Both the position numbers and the translations under genes were made by a program. DNA of 64,000 nt from Tamaricihabitans halophyticus (lineage in GTDB: Bacteria; Actinomycetota; Actinomycetes; Mycobacteriales; Pseudonocardiaceae), in NCBI RefSeq assembly GCF_004340875.1, contig NZ_SLXQ01000009.1, forward strand, positions 186,001-250,000, given 5' to 3'. Each line of letters begins with the position of its first letter. Positions within the stretch are counted from its first letter, which is position 1. The notes beneath the pieces are model-generated. The model saw nothing but the letters and a program-made list of their open reading frames with translations. It searched no databases and had not been told where the DNA came from. Shown here piece after piece: positions 26,178 through 35,576 of this stretch.

Positions 26178-26356
26178 TACCCCGCTCCCGTGCCTGGCGA
26201 GAAACCGCGCTCGCGGGGCTCATCCCAGCCGTCCCGAACCGGGTCGAATACCGCGCGCACGCCATCCGGGAAGCCAACTTCGGGGCGCACACTCCCTTCC
26301 GGGGATACCCTCGGCACCGGAATCATCGGTATCTCGTGCGGAGTAGCCGAACCCAT
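26177..26356 (-). CDS. 59-aa ORF nested between imuB and dnaE2
   Basis: A 59-codon frame that exactly fills the gap between imuB and dnaE2. Its ATG shares a base with the imuB TGA (TGATG at 26356) and its TAG shares a base with the dnaE2 GTG (TAGTG at 26177). By hand count about 70% of codons end in G or C, lower than neighbours but compatible with coding. The peptide is Pro/Val/Gly-rich with acidic and basic residues (begins MGSATPHEIP, contains RAVFDPVRDGWDEP), no membrane helix, no cysteine, no recognised domain. It may be a small mutasome component or a translation relay that delivers ribosomes to dnaE2. Confidence 0.6.
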   Translation of the reverse strand: MGSATPHEIPMIPVPRVSPEGSVRPEVGFPDGVRAVFDPVRDGWDEPRERGFSPGTGAG

Positions 26357-27945
26357 CAGTCGTACACCCCTTCAACCATCCATTGCGGACTATCGTGTTC
26401 CGCGCGCAGCAGCAACAACGCGGTTTGCGTGCCGGTCTCCTCCTCGGTCAGCACTACCTGAACCCTGGCGAGCAACGCGGCGCGCTCCGGGGCCCACCAT
26501 CGCTGATCCACCAGCCAGGGGCCGGCCCAGTCAGAAACCAGACCGGTTACCCAGCCGCTGCGCACGACATGCGGCGCGGCACTGAGTTCACCTCGCGCGG
26601 TCAGCTCGATCTCCGCACCACCGGTATCGCGCAGCACGGCCGGCTCGGGAGTTACCAGCACGGTCGCCGGCGAAGGGCTGGGGAGTCGCCCCGGCCATGG
26701 CAGCTCCGGATCATCGCGTACCGATCGTTCGGTCCCCCATGGCACCAGCCGTACCCGCTCCGTGGGTCCTCGACCGCCCTGCACGACCGGCGTGCCGGCG
26801 CTCTGTTCCCCGAGTAATCCCTGCACCCTGACCAAGGCCCTGCCGGCTCGCTCCGCCGCGGCTGCCTGCTCCGCGCCATGCCACAGACCAAGCTGCAGCT
26901 CACTGCCCAGCACGACTTCGGCTGGCTCAAGATGCAGCGTCTGGATACCAGAGCTGGGGCGATCCCCCTTGCCGATCCGCAACCAGCCGTCGAGCTGCCA
27001 GCGCACCCGGTCGGCGATCCCAGCGGGGGTGAGCGGTTCAGCGCACCGCCACATCCTGCTGAACTGCTCACCGTGCTCGGTGCTCGCGGTGATGTTCAAC
27101 CGAGTACACGCGAATCCTCGGCTGGCCAGCCCGGCATGCAACCGCTCTGCCAAACCCCGCGCGACGAACGCGGCGGCATCTACCCGCTCCACCGGCGGGT
27201 CTAGGTGTTGTGTGATGGACAGGTCCGGCGGCGGACGACGCCGGTCCAGCGGCCGCTCCTGCGTCGCATTGGCCAGCCGATGTGCCCTGACCCCTTCGGT
27301 GCCGAAACGCGCGGCCACCTCCCGTTCGGGAATTTCCGCGAACTCGCCGAGAGTGCTTAGCCCAAGCCGGTTCAGTAGGTCGATCAGCTCCGCGCAGCCC
27401 TGCCCAGCAATCCCTGGTTGGTCCAGTTCGGACACGCTGAGTGGCGCGAGGAATTCCGCGCTTGCGCCCTCGGCGACCACGACGGAGCGGTGCGCGGCAA
27501 GCAGTGCGGCGAACAATCCATCGGCGATCCCAATCTGACACTCCACCCCGGTGCTACTGGCAAGCTGGTCGATCAGCCGCTCGGCGAGATCGCGCTCCCC
27601 GCCGAAGTACCTGGCCGAACCGCGCGCGGGCACCGCGACCACGCCGGAGCGAATCACCTCGACGCCGACCGCGAGTTCCTCTACCGCAGCGGCTACTGGT
27701 TCGAAAAGGGCGGCATCGCGCGCCGGATCATCGTCGAACACGACCAGTTCCGGGCAGCGGCCCTGCGCCTGCCTGCGGCGCATCCCTCGCCGGATCCCGT
27801 TGCCGCGTGCCTGTGCGGAGCAGGCGAGCACCCGATTCGCGGACAGCACCGCGGCGGGGATATGCACGGGCACCCCGGTTGCCTGTCCCGCCGCGACCAC
27901 CGGCCAGTCCGGACACCACACCACGAGCAGTCGAGGCGCGCTCAT
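26356..27945 (-). CDS. imuB: Y-family polymerase-like mutasome protein ImuB
   Basis: 529 aa, the mycobacterial ImuB length. It has the Y-family architecture but the catalytic acidic residues are absent: the palm start reads VVWCPDWPVVAAG instead of D-x-D-x-F, and the usual SIDE motif is replaced (VIRSGVVAVPARG). Residues 351-355 (QLGLW) match the beta-clamp-binding motif at residues 352-357 of M. tuberculosis ImuB. It therefore acts as a hub that links DnaE2 and ImuA' to the sliding clamp. The ATG at 27945 overlaps the imuA' TGA by four bases (ATGA). Confidence 0.93.
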   Translation of the reverse strand: MSAPRLLVVWCPDWPVVAAGQATGVPVHIPAAVLSANRVLACSAQARGNGIRRGMRRRQAQGRCPELVVFDDDPARDAALFEPVAAAVEELAVGVEVIRSGVVAVPARGSARYFGGERDLAERLIDQLASSTGVECQIGIADGLFAALLAAHRSVVVAEGASAEFLAPLSVSELDQPGIAGQGCAELIDLLNRLGLSTLGEFAEIPEREVAARFGTEGVRAHRLANATQERPLDRRRPPPDLSITQHLDPPVERVDAAAFVARGLAERLHAGLASRGFACTRLNITASTEHGEQFSRMWRCAEPLTPAGIADRVRWQLDGWLRIGKGDRPSSGIQTLHLEPAEVVLGSELQLGLWHGAEQAAAAERAGRALVRVQGLLGEQSAGTPVVQGGRGPTERVRLVPWGTERSVRDDPELPWPGRLPSPSPATVLVTPEPAVLRDTGGAEIELTARGELSAAPHVVRSGWVTGLVSDWAGPWLVDQRWWAPERAALLARVQVVLTEEETGTQTALLLLRAEHDSPQWMVEGVYD

Positions 27946-28679
27946 CCCGCCAGCTCCCTCGGCCTGGCTGGATTGGCTTCGGTGGCACCCTCGGCGGCAG
28001 CGATCCCGCCGGCGCTGTCGGGGAGCAGCAGCGTTCGACGCACCGGTCGAGCAGCCGCGCCGCGCCCTACCGCTTCCACGACCAACCGCCTGGTCCGCAG
28101 ATAACCCGAACCAGCTTCGACACCGGACCACCGCGCCGTGCTGCCGTGCAATTCGACCTCGGCGCCGGGCCAGGCGCCGAACGACAACAGCACCGACTTG
28201 TGGTGCCTGGCCCGCGCGGACAACCGGCGGGCGTGTTCTGGCCGGATCCCCGCCGCGGCGCGTACCGCGACCAGATCCATGCCTTCCAGCAGCGCCGCCA
28301 CCACCGGGGCGAATTCCGCACCCGGGTTGGGAACCAGTGCGAGCCGTTGCGGTACGACACCGAATTCGGTGGCGGCGAGCACGCCAATACCGGGCATACC
28401 AACCACCCCAGCCCAGGAACCGGCCGAGGTCGCCGGCCCTAGCAGAGCGAGCAACAAACTGGTGGCGCCCCGAACGGCCACCGTGCCGCCACGCCGCAGC
28501 CCCCGCCACGGCAACAGCTCCGCGAGTGCCTCGGGTACCGGAAGTACCCGACCAACCTCGGCCGATTCCACGGGTTCACCCCGGTTGTCCTTACCGTGGA
28601 CAACCAACTCGCTCGCCGTGCGCACCCCGATATGCGACATCAGCGGCGCGAGCGCACCCCGACTCGGCAACAGACACAC
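27942..28679 (-). CDS. imuA': Mutasome accessory protein ImuA'
   Basis: 245 aa, RecA-like fold of the ImuA' family; in mycobacteria it binds ImuB and is needed for DnaE2-dependent mutagenesis. Seen: WRGLRRGGTVAVRGATSLLLALLG in the position of the RecA Walker A (no canonical GxxxxGKT), then PQRLALVPNPGAEFAPVVAALLEGMDLV and RRLSARARHHKSVLLSFG. GTG at 28679 is the longest start; the ATG at 28640 (MSHIGVR) is an alternative. First gene of the operon, downstream of a perfect SOS box. Confidence 0.88.
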   Translation of the reverse strand: MCLLPSRGALAPLMSHIGVRTASELVVHGKDNRGEPVESAEVGRVLPVPEALAELLPWRGLRRGGTVAVRGATSLLLALLGPATSAGSWAGVVGMPGIGVLAATEFGVVPQRLALVPNPGAEFAPVVAALLEGMDLVAVRAAAGIRPEHARRLSARARHHKSVLLSFGAWPGAEVELHGSTARWSGVEAGSGYLRTRRLVVEAVGRGAAARPVRRTLLLPDSAGGIAAAEGATEANPARPRELAG

Positions 28680-28770
28680 CTCTCCCCACGACCGTGCGGT
28701 CCGTGCAACGGTCGAGCCAAGCCCGATACCGCTACGAACCTCGCCGTGGGGAAGCCGGCGACTACGTTAC

Positions 28771-28800
28771 TCGAACACCGTTATTCGAACACTAGTTCGA
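28771..28800. promoter_or_regulatory. LexA (SOS) box of imuA'-imuB-dnaE2
   Basis: TCGAACACTAGTTCGA (28785-28800) matches the actinobacterial LexA consensus TCGAAC-N4-GTTCGA perfectly. A TCGAAC half-site lies at 28771-28776. The box is 106 bases upstream of the imuA' GTG at 28679. Confidence 0.92.
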
Positions 28801-28846
28801 TACCCCTAGTAAACACCGGCCACCCAACCACGTCAAGTCGGGGTCT

Positions 28847-30415
28847 TTAGTGCGCGAAGTGCCGGGTTCCGGTCAGGTACAGCGTGATCCCCGCAGCCTC
28901 GGCGGCGGCGGTTACCTCGGCATCCCGGACGGATCCGCCCGGCTGCACGACCGCGCGCACCCCGGCGTCCAACAACACCTGCAACCCATCGGGGAACGGG
29001 AAGAAGGCGTCCGATGCGGCCACCGAGCCGGCCGCCCGATCACCCGCGCGCGAGACGGCGAGGCGCGCCGCGTCCACCCGGTTCACCTGCCCCATACCGG
29101 CGCCGACGGTCGCCCCGTCCTTGGCGAGCAGGATCGCGTTCGACTTCACCGCACGGCAGGAGCGCCAGACGAAGGCAAGATCGGCAAGGGTTTCCGCGTC
29201 CGCGGGCGCGCCGACGGCGAGCGTCCACTTTGCTGGATCATCGCCTTCGGCGTCGATGATGTCGGATTCCTGCACCAGCAGCCCGCCGGAGATCGCCCGC
29301 TGTTCGAACCCGCCGCGCTCGGGCGAGTCGGCGCGGAGCACGCGGACGTTCTTCTTCCGTGCCAGCACATCCACCGCACCATCCGCATAGGACGGAGCAA
29401 TGATTACCTCGGTGAAGATATCCGCGATCTGTTCCGCGGCCGCCACGGTGATCTCCCGGTTGGCGGCGATCACACCGCCAAAAGCACTCACCGGATCGCA
29501 GGCGTGCGCCTTGCGGTGCGCTTCGGCGATCGCTTCCGGCTCGGGCGCCCTGGACACCGCGATCCCGCACGGGTTCGCGTGCTTGATGATGGCCACGCAC
29601 GGCTCGGTGTGGTCATGCGCGGCACGCCAGGCGGCATCCGAGTCCACATAGTTGTTGTAGGACATTTCCTTGCCATGCAACTGATCCGCGCCGGCAAGTC
29701 CGGAAACCCGGTGCCCGACGTAGAGCGCGGCCCGCTGGTGCGGGTTCTCGCCGTAGCGCAACACCTGGTCGCGCTGCCAGCTCGCGCCGAGCCATTCGGC
29801 GAAGCCGGCGTCGTCTGGCTCCGCGAACTCCGCGCCGAGCCAGGTGGCGACGGCGACATCGTAGGAGGCGGTGTGGCGGAACGCGGCCACCGCCAGTTCC
29901 CTGCGCTCAGCTAGTGAGAAACCGCCCTGGCGCACCCGGTCGAGCACCCAGTCATAGCGTTCCGGCCGCACCACAACGGCTACCGAGCCGTGGTTTTTCG
30001 CCGCCGCGCGGACCATCGCCGGACCGCCGATGTCGATCTGCTCGACGCACTCCTGCGCGCTGGCACCGGAGTCGACGGTCTGGCTGAACGGGTAGAGATT
30101 CACTACGAGCAGATCAAACGGCAGGATGCCCAACTGGGCCAGCTGACTCACGTGCTCGGGGTTGTGCTGGTCGGCGAGCAGCCCGGCGTGCACCCTCGGG
30201 TGCAGCGTTTTCACCCGGCCGTCCAGCGACTCGGGGAAGCCGGTGACTTCCTCGACGGGGGTGACTGGAACTCCGGCGTCGGCGATCACTCGTGCCGTAC
30301 CGCCAGTGGAGACAATCTCCACGCCAGCGGCGTGCAGCCCGGTGGCCAGCTCGAGCAGGCCCCTCTTGTCCGATACGCCGATCAGCGCACGCCGAACGGG
30401 TTGACTGTCTTGCAC
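28847..30415 (-). CDS. purH: Bifunctional AICAR transformylase/IMP cyclohydrolase
   Basis: PurH performs the last two steps of IMP synthesis using 10-formyl-THF. 522 aa. The N-terminal MGS-like cyclohydrolase domain includes [15 protein letters not shown] and STGGTARVI; the AICARFT domain has [26 protein letters not shown] and [20 protein letters not shown]. Start taken at the GTG at 30415, preceded by GGAGGA six bases upstream; a GTG at 30433 overlapping the purN stop is also in frame. Operon purN-purH, as in M. tuberculosis Rv0956-Rv0957. Confidence 0.96.
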   Translation of the reverse strand: MQDSQPVRRALIGVSDKRGLLELATGLHAAGVEIVSTGGTARVIADAGVPVTPVEEVTGFPESLDGRVKTLHPRVHAGLLADQHNPEHVSQLAQLGILPFDLLVVNLYPFSQTVDSGASAQECVEQIDIGGPAMVRAAAKNHGSVAVVVRPERYDWVLDRVRQGGFSLAERRELAVAAFRHTASYDVAVATWLGAEFAEPDDAGFAEWLGASWQRDQVLRYGENPHQRAALYVGHRVSGLAGADQLHGKEMSYNNYVDSDAAWRAAHDHTEPCVAIIKHANPCGIAVSRAPEPEAIAEAHRKAHACDPVSAFGGVIAANREITVAAAEQIADIFTEVIIAPSYADGAVDVLARKKNVRVLRADSPERGGFEQRAISGGLLVQESDIIDAEGDDPAKWTLAVGAPADAETLADLAFVWRSCRAVKSNAILLAKDGATVGAGMGQVNRVDAARLAVSRAGDRAAGSVAASDAFFPFPDGLQVLLDAGVRAVVQPGGSVRDAEVTAAAEAAGITLYLTGTRHFAH

Positions 30416-30429
30416 CTGCGTTCCTCCGG

Positions 30430-31089
30430 TCACGGGATACTCACCTTTCGTCCGGTCACCGTGCAGCCCCGCACGGCCAACCGTGCAAGCACATCCACGA
30501 GCAAACCGCGTTCCGCGTCCTTGATCCGCTCGTGCAGGCTGTCCGCGCCATCGGCGGGGTCGATCCGCACCGCCTGCTGCGCGAGGATCGGGCCGGTGTC
30601 CACACCTTCGTCCACCAGGTGCACCGTGCAGCCGGTGACCTTGACCCCGTGCCGCAACGCGTCATCGACGGCGTGCGCACCGGGAAAAGCGGGCAGCAAC
30701 GCCGGATGCGTGTTGATCACCCTGCCGCCGAAGGCGGCGAGGAAGGCAGGGCCGAGGATCTTCATGAATCCCGCGGACAGCACCAGGTCCGGCTGATAGG
30801 CGGCCACTTCCTCGGTCAGCGCCTTGTCCCAGGCCGCACGGTCCGGATGCGCACCGAGCCGGGTCACGAAGGTCGGCAGGCCAGCCGCGCTGGCCCGGTC
30901 GAGGCCGGCGATGCCGTCCCGGTCGGCGCCAACGGCGAGGATTCGGACCGGGTACTCGGGATCCGCGGCGGCATCCAGCACTGCCTGCAGCAAGGTACCC
31001 GAACCGGAAAGGAGGACGACGACCTTTGCCGGGGCGGCGATCGACAGTCGAGTCGACGCGGGCTCTGGTGCGGACGCGGGCGGGGTCAG
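30430..31089 (-). CDS. purN: Phosphoribosylglycinamide formyltransferase, apparent CTG start
   Basis: PurN transfers formyl from 10-formyl-THF to GAR. The catalytic region is intact: [33 protein letters not shown] (Asn-His), and [15 protein letters not shown] (Asp). The conserved N-terminus [14 protein letters not shown] is encoded upstream of the only usual in-frame start codon (TTG at 30993), so the true start must be upstream. Between 30993 and the perM stop (31132) there is no in-frame ATG, GTG or TTG. A CTG at 31089 has a GAGGAG Shine-Dalgarno exactly six bases before it, giving 219 aa. Coupled to purH. Confidence 0.88.
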   Translation of the reverse strand: MTPPASAPEPASTRLSIAAPAKVVVLLSGSGTLLQAVLDAAADPEYPVRILAVGADRDGIAGLDRASAAGLPTFVTRLGAHPDRAAWDKALTEEVAAYQPDLVLSAGFMKILGPAFLAAFGGRVINTHPALLPAFPGAHAVDDALRHGVKVTGCTVHLVDEGVDTGPILAQQAVRIDPADGADSLHERIKDAERGLLVDVLARLAVRGCTVTGRKVSIP

Positions 31090-31131
31090 GGCGCGCTCCT
31101 CGATAACCGGTTGGGTCGCGACCCGTCCAGC

Positions 31132-32709
31132 TTAATCGGTGCGATTCCCCGGCTTCGGCTGGCCACCGGGGGTGCGTTCGGTGTCCTCCTGGACACCCTC
31201 GGTGTCTCCGTCGTCGGACGGGTCGAGGCCACCGTCGTCGGACGGGTCGAGGTACGCCTCCCACTCGGCGTCATCCCAGGCGTCCTCGTCCCATTCGGTT
31301 TCCAGCCGAGCCGAGGCAATGGGCTCCTCGTGCTCTTCGGGTTCGTCGTGCTCTTCGGGTTCTTCGAGTTCGTCGTGGTCTTCGAGCTCGTCGCCCTCGT
31401 CCACTTCACCGGTTTCATCGAGCTCGCCTGGCTCATCTGAGGCATCTAGCTCGTCGGACTCGGCAAGATCTTCCTGCTCTTCTTGCTCTTCTTGTTCGTC
31501 CGTCATTTCCTGGGCTGGCGCGCCGGAACGCGCCGGGCGTTCGCCCGCGAACCAGGCGAGCAGGCCGCCAGGCAGGACAATGCTCAGGAACGCGGCCACC
31601 GACACCAGATCAGCCGGCACCCGAACCGGATCGAATGGTCCACCGGCCAACGAACCGCCGGCAAGCGAGCCAAGCAGAACCCAGCCGAGGGCGGTCACCG
31701 CACCAGCCACGATCACCATGCGCAGCCGATCGAAGGGACGCGGCGCGGCCTTCCGGCACATCCAGCCGACCAGCGCGCCCACCGCGGCCGGCGCGAGCAG
31801 GAATACCGGCCACCACTGCGCCTGTTGCTCGGGCAACGCGGCGAGGATCGGCAGCGCGGGCACCGGGCCGCCGGAGAACTCGAACATCCCGATATGCGCC
31901 GAACCGAGCGTTATCCCGGGCCCCAACGCAAACGACGTGGCCCCAAGCACGGCATTCGGCACATACGCCACGGAAAGCAGCAACATGCCCAAGCCGCTGC
32001 CGAACCCGTCGGCCTGCTCGGTGAACAACTGACGCACGGTCGGAAACGCCAACGCGATGCCGAGCAGATAGGTCAGCGTGCCGACCGCGACGAGCCCGGA
32101 AATCCCGACCAGCCCGGCTCGCAGCCCACGGGGCGCCGTCTCGTCGAGCCACACCCGCAGCCTGGCGAAAATCCCACAACGTCGGGCAAGCGGGACGGTC
32201 GCGGCGACCGCGGCTATCCCGCCCGGCACCAACATCCCGAGCAGTGGCGAGGAATCCAGATCGCTGCCGGAAACCAACATCGCGAGCAGAAAGCCACACC
32301 CGGCATGCGCGCCGGCAAAAGTCGCGACCAACGGGATCGCCTGACGCGGGGTACGCAATCCCAACCGGTCCGCCGCGGCACCAGCTGCCCGCGCGATGAA
32401 CATCGCCAACAGGATCGTCGGCAACAGTGGGAGCACGCTCAGCGGATGCCCAAGTATCGATATCGGCACCTGATGTACGGCCAGCCAGCCGGGTACGGCG
32501 GCGAGCAACACTCCCGAAGTGGCGAAATGCGAGTTCGACGCGATCGCGGTGACCAGCGCGAGTAGCGCGGCCACGGCGGCATAACCGGTGACAAGGGGCA
32601 GCACCGCGGCCATCGCGAATACTCGGACGCGCGAGGACGCCGGCACCGCCGGAGTGTCTTCCGGCGCGTCGAGATCGACGGGCTGAGCGAGCGGCACGCT
32701 GCCAACCAT
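31132..32709 (-). CDS. perM: DUF6350 membrane protein (PerM-like cell-division protein)
   Basis: 525 aa integral membrane protein. About eight or more hydrophobic helices fill residues 25-395 (VRVFAMAAVLPLVTGYAAVAALLALVTAIA, LPTILLAMFIARA and others), then a 125-residue very acidic Glu/Asp tail with (E/D)E(P/H)-type repeats. M. tuberculosis PerM (Rv0955) occupies the same place before purN and stabilises the divisome during chronic infection. The function here is inferred from synteny and topology. The stop lies 42 bases before the proposed purN start, so they are likely co-transcribed. Confidence 0.82.
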   Translation of the reverse strand: MVGSVPLAQPVDLDAPEDTPAVPASSRVRVFAMAAVLPLVTGYAAVAALLALVTAIASNSHFATSGVLLAAVPGWLAVHQVPISILGHPLSVLPLLPTILLAMFIARAAGAAADRLGLRTPRQAIPLVATFAGAHAGCGFLLAMLVSGSDLDSSPLLGMLVPGGIAAVAATVPLARRCGIFARLRVWLDETAPRGLRAGLVGISGLVAVGTLTYLLGIALAFPTVRQLFTEQADGFGSGLGMLLLSVAYVPNAVLGATSFALGPGITLGSAHIGMFEFSGGPVPALPILAALPEQQAQWWPVFLLAPAAVGALVGWMCRKAAPRPFDRLRMVIVAGAVTALGWVLLGSLAGGSLAGGPFDPVRVPADLVSVAAFLSIVLPGGLLAWFAGERPARSGAPAQEMTDEQEEQEEQEDLAESDELDASDEPGELDETGEVDEGDELEDHDELEEPEEHDEPEEHEEPIASARLETEWDEDAWDDAEWEAYLDPSDDGGLDPSDDGDTEGVQEDTERTPGGQPKPGNRTD

Positions 32710-32822
32710 CGCATTCGGGCTGGGCCGTCCGGGTGAGCCACGCCGTGCTCGACAGTGTGATCAATCAGGGCCGACCGAACACTGCGTATTCAACTCGCTC
32801 GACCAGCAAACCCTCGCAACGA

Positions 32823-33494
32823 CTACTGGCCTCCGCTGGACCAGCCCTGTTGTACATAGGGCTGCTGGTTCGGCTGCATTCCGGGCACCGGCGCCACCCC
32901 GACAGCGGGACGTCGACTAACGCTGAGTAGTTCCCCGTCCCAGACGTACGCCACACAGGCGATGATCAGCTGCACCAGCGCGAGCACGAGAACCACCACC
33001 CCGCCCACGGCCAGCTCCACCCCCACGAACAGGGTGAACAGGTACTCGATCACGATGCCGAGAATCAGCGCCGGCACCACCAGACCGGGTTTGCGGCCGC
33101 TGCGCGAGAAGGCGCCGCCCACGGCCACCAAGCCAGCCACGAACAGGAACGCCGGGGTGAGGCCGAGCCCGCCCTCGTAGAACGACAGCCCGTCGCCAAA
33201 GTCGTAACCCTGGTCGGCGAGCGTGGCGACCTGAGCGGAGTCGAGTCCCAGCTCGACAGCGGGCGCGAAGCCGAGCAGCAAGACCGCGAAGCCGAGCACC
33301 CCGGTAGCCAGATGCAACCAGCGTGGTCCGGTCAACTGGACCAGCGATACGGTCGGCTGACTCGGCGGCTGCTGGGCTGCGTATGCCTGCCGGGGATTCG
33401 GCTGACCCTGGGCTAGTTGACCCTGGGTCAGTTGACCGGGCCCCAGTTGACCGGGCCCCAGTTGACCGGGATACGGGCCGAACGGATCGGTCAT
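32823..33494 (-). CDS. DUF5336-like membrane protein, short paralogue
   Basis: 223 aa. The N-terminal 45 residues are a Gly/Gln/Pro-rich repeat (GPGQL/TQGQL units), then four predicted helices: LHLATGVLGFAVLLLGFAPAV, LTPAFLFVAGLVAVGGAF, LVVPALILGIVIEYLFTLFVGV and VVVLVLALVQLIIACVAYVW. The layout matches the DUF5336 protein encoded next door, so the two are probably paralogues; the region corresponds to Rv0954 (a 34-kDa antigen homologue). Function unknown, probably cell envelope. Confidence 0.7.
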   Translation of the reverse strand: MTDPFGPYPGQLGPGQLGPGQLTQGQLAQGQPNPRQAYAAQQPPSQPTVSLVQLTGPRWLHLATGVLGFAVLLLGFAPAVELGLDSAQVATLADQGYDFGDGLSFYEGGLGLTPAFLFVAGLVAVGGAFSRSGRKPGLVVPALILGIVIEYLFTLFVGVELAVGGVVVLVLALVQLIIACVAYVWDGELLSVSRRPAVGVAPVPGMQPNQQPYVQQGWSSGGQ

Positions 33495-33607
33495 CGCGCC
33501 TTCGCTCCTCAGATTTTGGGCATGTTCGATTACGAGGCGCGAAGTTCGGACGTGCGGAGTCAGACCAGACCGACCAGACCCCAGACCCAGGTCAGGCCGG
33601 ACGTTGC

Positions 33608-34492
33608 TTACTGCGTTGGCTTCTTGGGCGGTTCGGTGCCCTCCTGCGGTGCACCGGGCGGTGGCTGCTGGCTGAACTGCCCCTGGTGGGAGGCGTAGAG
33701 CGTCTGCTGCCCCTGCTGCATACCCGGGCTCGCGGGCGGCACGGAAAGCTGCCCCTGCTGACTGCCCTGCTGCGGCGACTGGCCGTGCAGGTCATCGGCG
33801 TTGCCAACCACGAACTGTCCCTGGCCCTGTTGAGCCTGATTCTGTTGAGCTGGCGCACTGTGCTGCTGTGTGCGCTCCTGGCTGGCGGCCTGCTCCGGCG
33901 AACCGAACTGCTCCACCGGCGGGAAAACGCCGGTAGCCGGGTAGCCCTGGGCGCCCATCGGCTGGCCCGCTGGACCCGCACTACCGGACTGACCAGCGGC
34001 GACCGACGGCTTGGGGCCCGATGTCTTCACAACACCCATATCGAAAAGCAGCGCGACGACCGCCACGCCCGCCTGCAGCAGACCGAGCACCAGCATCACG
34101 ACCAGCATGGCCGAGGCGCCGGTGGTCTGCACGACCGTCCGCAGCAGGCCGAGTCCACCCACCACGCTGAGCACCACGGCGACCGGGAGCACCTTCGGCG
34201 CGTTCGGCACCAGGTACAACGCCGCGAGCAGACCGCCAGTCAGCAACAGCGACGAATCCAGCGACCCAGGCGCGGCGCCCGCGGTGAACCCGCAGAAGTA
34301 GGTGATCAGGCTCAGCACTCCCACGACCGCGGCGAGCAACGCGGATAGCGGAAGCTTTGCTAGCGGGTTCGGTGCAGCCTGGGCGCCCTGCGGCGCCTGC
34401 GGTCCAGGCTGGAATCCTGCCGGCTGCTGGCCATAGCCACCCTGCTGCATGTGGCCAGCGAAGCCACCCTGGCCGCCGGACGAGTAGGTCAT
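33608..34492 (-). CDS. DUF5336 membrane protein (34-kDa antigen homologue)
   Basis: 294 aa. Gly/Gln-rich cytosolic N-terminus (about 40 residues), four hydrophobic helices between about 48 and 155 (LSALLAAVVGVLSLITYFCGF; LLLTGGLLAALYLVP; VLPVAVVLSVVGGLGLL; MLVVMLVLGLLQAGVAVVALL), then a 135-residue Gln/Pro-rich tail. This architecture and the position between sucCD and perM match Rv0954 of M. tuberculosis, reported as a growth/septum-associated membrane protein. The low-complexity tail may interact with peptidoglycan or divisome partners. Confidence 0.82.
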   Translation of the reverse strand: MTYSSGGQGGFAGHMQQGGYGQQPAGFQPGPQAPQGAQAAPNPLAKLPLSALLAAVVGVLSLITYFCGFTAGAAPGSLDSSLLLTGGLLAALYLVPNAPKVLPVAVVLSVVGGLGLLRTVVQTTGASAMLVVMLVLGLLQAGVAVVALLFDMGVVKTSGPKPSVAAGQSGSAGPAGQPMGAQGYPATGVFPPVEQFGSPEQAASQERTQQHSAPAQQNQAQQGQGQFVVGNADDLHGQSPQQGSQQGQLSVPPASPGMQQGQQTLYASHQGQFSQQPPPGAPQEGTEPPKKPTQ

Positions 34493-34638
34493 CGCGCGTT
34501 TCTCCTCAAAGTTCCCAAAATGCCCCGGCGAAGCCGCCGCTCCCGTGTTTCGACGTACGGCGCCGCGATTAGGTTGCGTATTGCTTCACCCGCATGAGCT
34601 ACGCCATGAATTATGCAGCGCGGACGCCACGCACAGCA

Positions 34639-34674
34639 GTGCGCACCCGCCGAACGCGTCCGACGGGTGCGCAC
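34639..34674. terminator. Terminator downstream of sucCD
   Basis: GTGCGCACCCG (34639-34649) pairs perfectly with CGGGTGCGCAC (34664-34674), an 11-bp stem starting 18 bases after the sucD stop (minus strand). Confidence 0.65.
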
Positions 34675-34691
34675 AGGGCCCTAAACGGTGC

Positions 34692-35573
34692 TCAGCTGAA
34701 GAGTTCCCTCGCCAGCTGCGCGGTCTCACTCGGGGTCTTGCCGACCTTCACGCCAACCGCCTCCAGCGCGTCCTTCTTGGCCTGGGCGGTGCCCGCGGAA
34801 CCGGAGACGATCGCCCCCGCGTGCCCCATGGTCTTACCTTCGGGCGCGGTGAACCCTGCCACGTAGCCGACGACCGGCTTGGTGACGTTGGCCTTGATGA
34901 ACTCGGCCGCACGCTCCTCCGCGTCCCCACCGATCTCACCGATCATCACGATCGCCTCGGTCTCCGGGTCTGCCTCGAAAGCGGCGAGCGCGTCAATATG
35001 CGTGGTGCCAATGACCGGGTCACCGCCGATCCCGACGGCGGTGGAGAAACCGATATCCCGCAGCTCGTACATCAACTGGTAGGTCAAGGTGCCGGACTTG
35101 GAAACCAGCCCGATCTTGCCCTGCCCGGTGATGTCCGCCGGGATGATGCCCGCGTTGGACTTGCCTGGGGAAATGACCCCCGGGCAGTTCGGGCCGATGA
35201 TCCGCGTCTTGTTCCCGGTCGCGCAGGCGTGCGCCCAGAACCCGGCCGAGTCGTGCACCGGAATCCCCTCGGTGATCACCACGGCGAGTTCGATCTGCGC
35301 GTCGATCGCCTCGATCACCGCGTCCTTGGCGAACTTCGGCGGCACGAAGATCACCGAGGTGTTCGCCCCGGTCTCCTTCATCGCCTCCTCGACGGTGCCG
35401 AACACGGTCAGCTCGGAGCCGCCGATGGTGACCTGCTGACCAGCCTTACGGGCGTTGACGCCGCCGACGATGTTCGCGCCGGAGGCGAGCATCCGGGTGG
35501 TGTGCTTGGTGCCCTCCGCCCCGGTCATGCCCTGCACAATGATCTTGGAATCGGAGTTCAGGAAGATTGCCAT
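34692..35573 (-). CDS. sucD: Succinyl-CoA synthetase (ADP-forming) alpha subunit
   Basis: 293 aa. Forms the CoA-binding and phospho-histidine half of the TCA-cycle enzyme succinate + CoA + ATP to succinyl-CoA. Seen: [27 protein letters not shown] (CoA-binding), [36 protein letters not shown], and the active-site histidine in [13 protein letters not shown]. Its ATG is three bases after the sucC stop. Second gene of sucCD. Confidence 0.97.
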   Translation of the reverse strand: MAIFLNSDSKIIVQGMTGAEGTKHTTRMLASGANIVGGVNARKAGQQVTIGGSELTVFGTVEEAMKETGANTSVIFVPPKFAKDAVIEAIDAQIELAVVITEGIPVHDSAGFWAHACATGNKTRIIGPNCPGVISPGKSNAGIIPADITGQGKIGLVSKSGTLTYQLMYELRDIGFSTAVGIGGDPVIGTTHIDALAAFEADPETEAIVMIGEIGGDAEERAAEFIKANVTKPVVGYVAGFTAPEGKTMGHAGAIVSGSAGTAQAKKDALEAVGVKVGKTPSETAQLARELFS

Positions 35574-35576
35574 CGG

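Noticed and set aside
28138-28850. Plus-strand frames across imuA'
   Set aside because: Antisense to imuA' and its SOS promoter; no Shine-Dalgarno or family motif.
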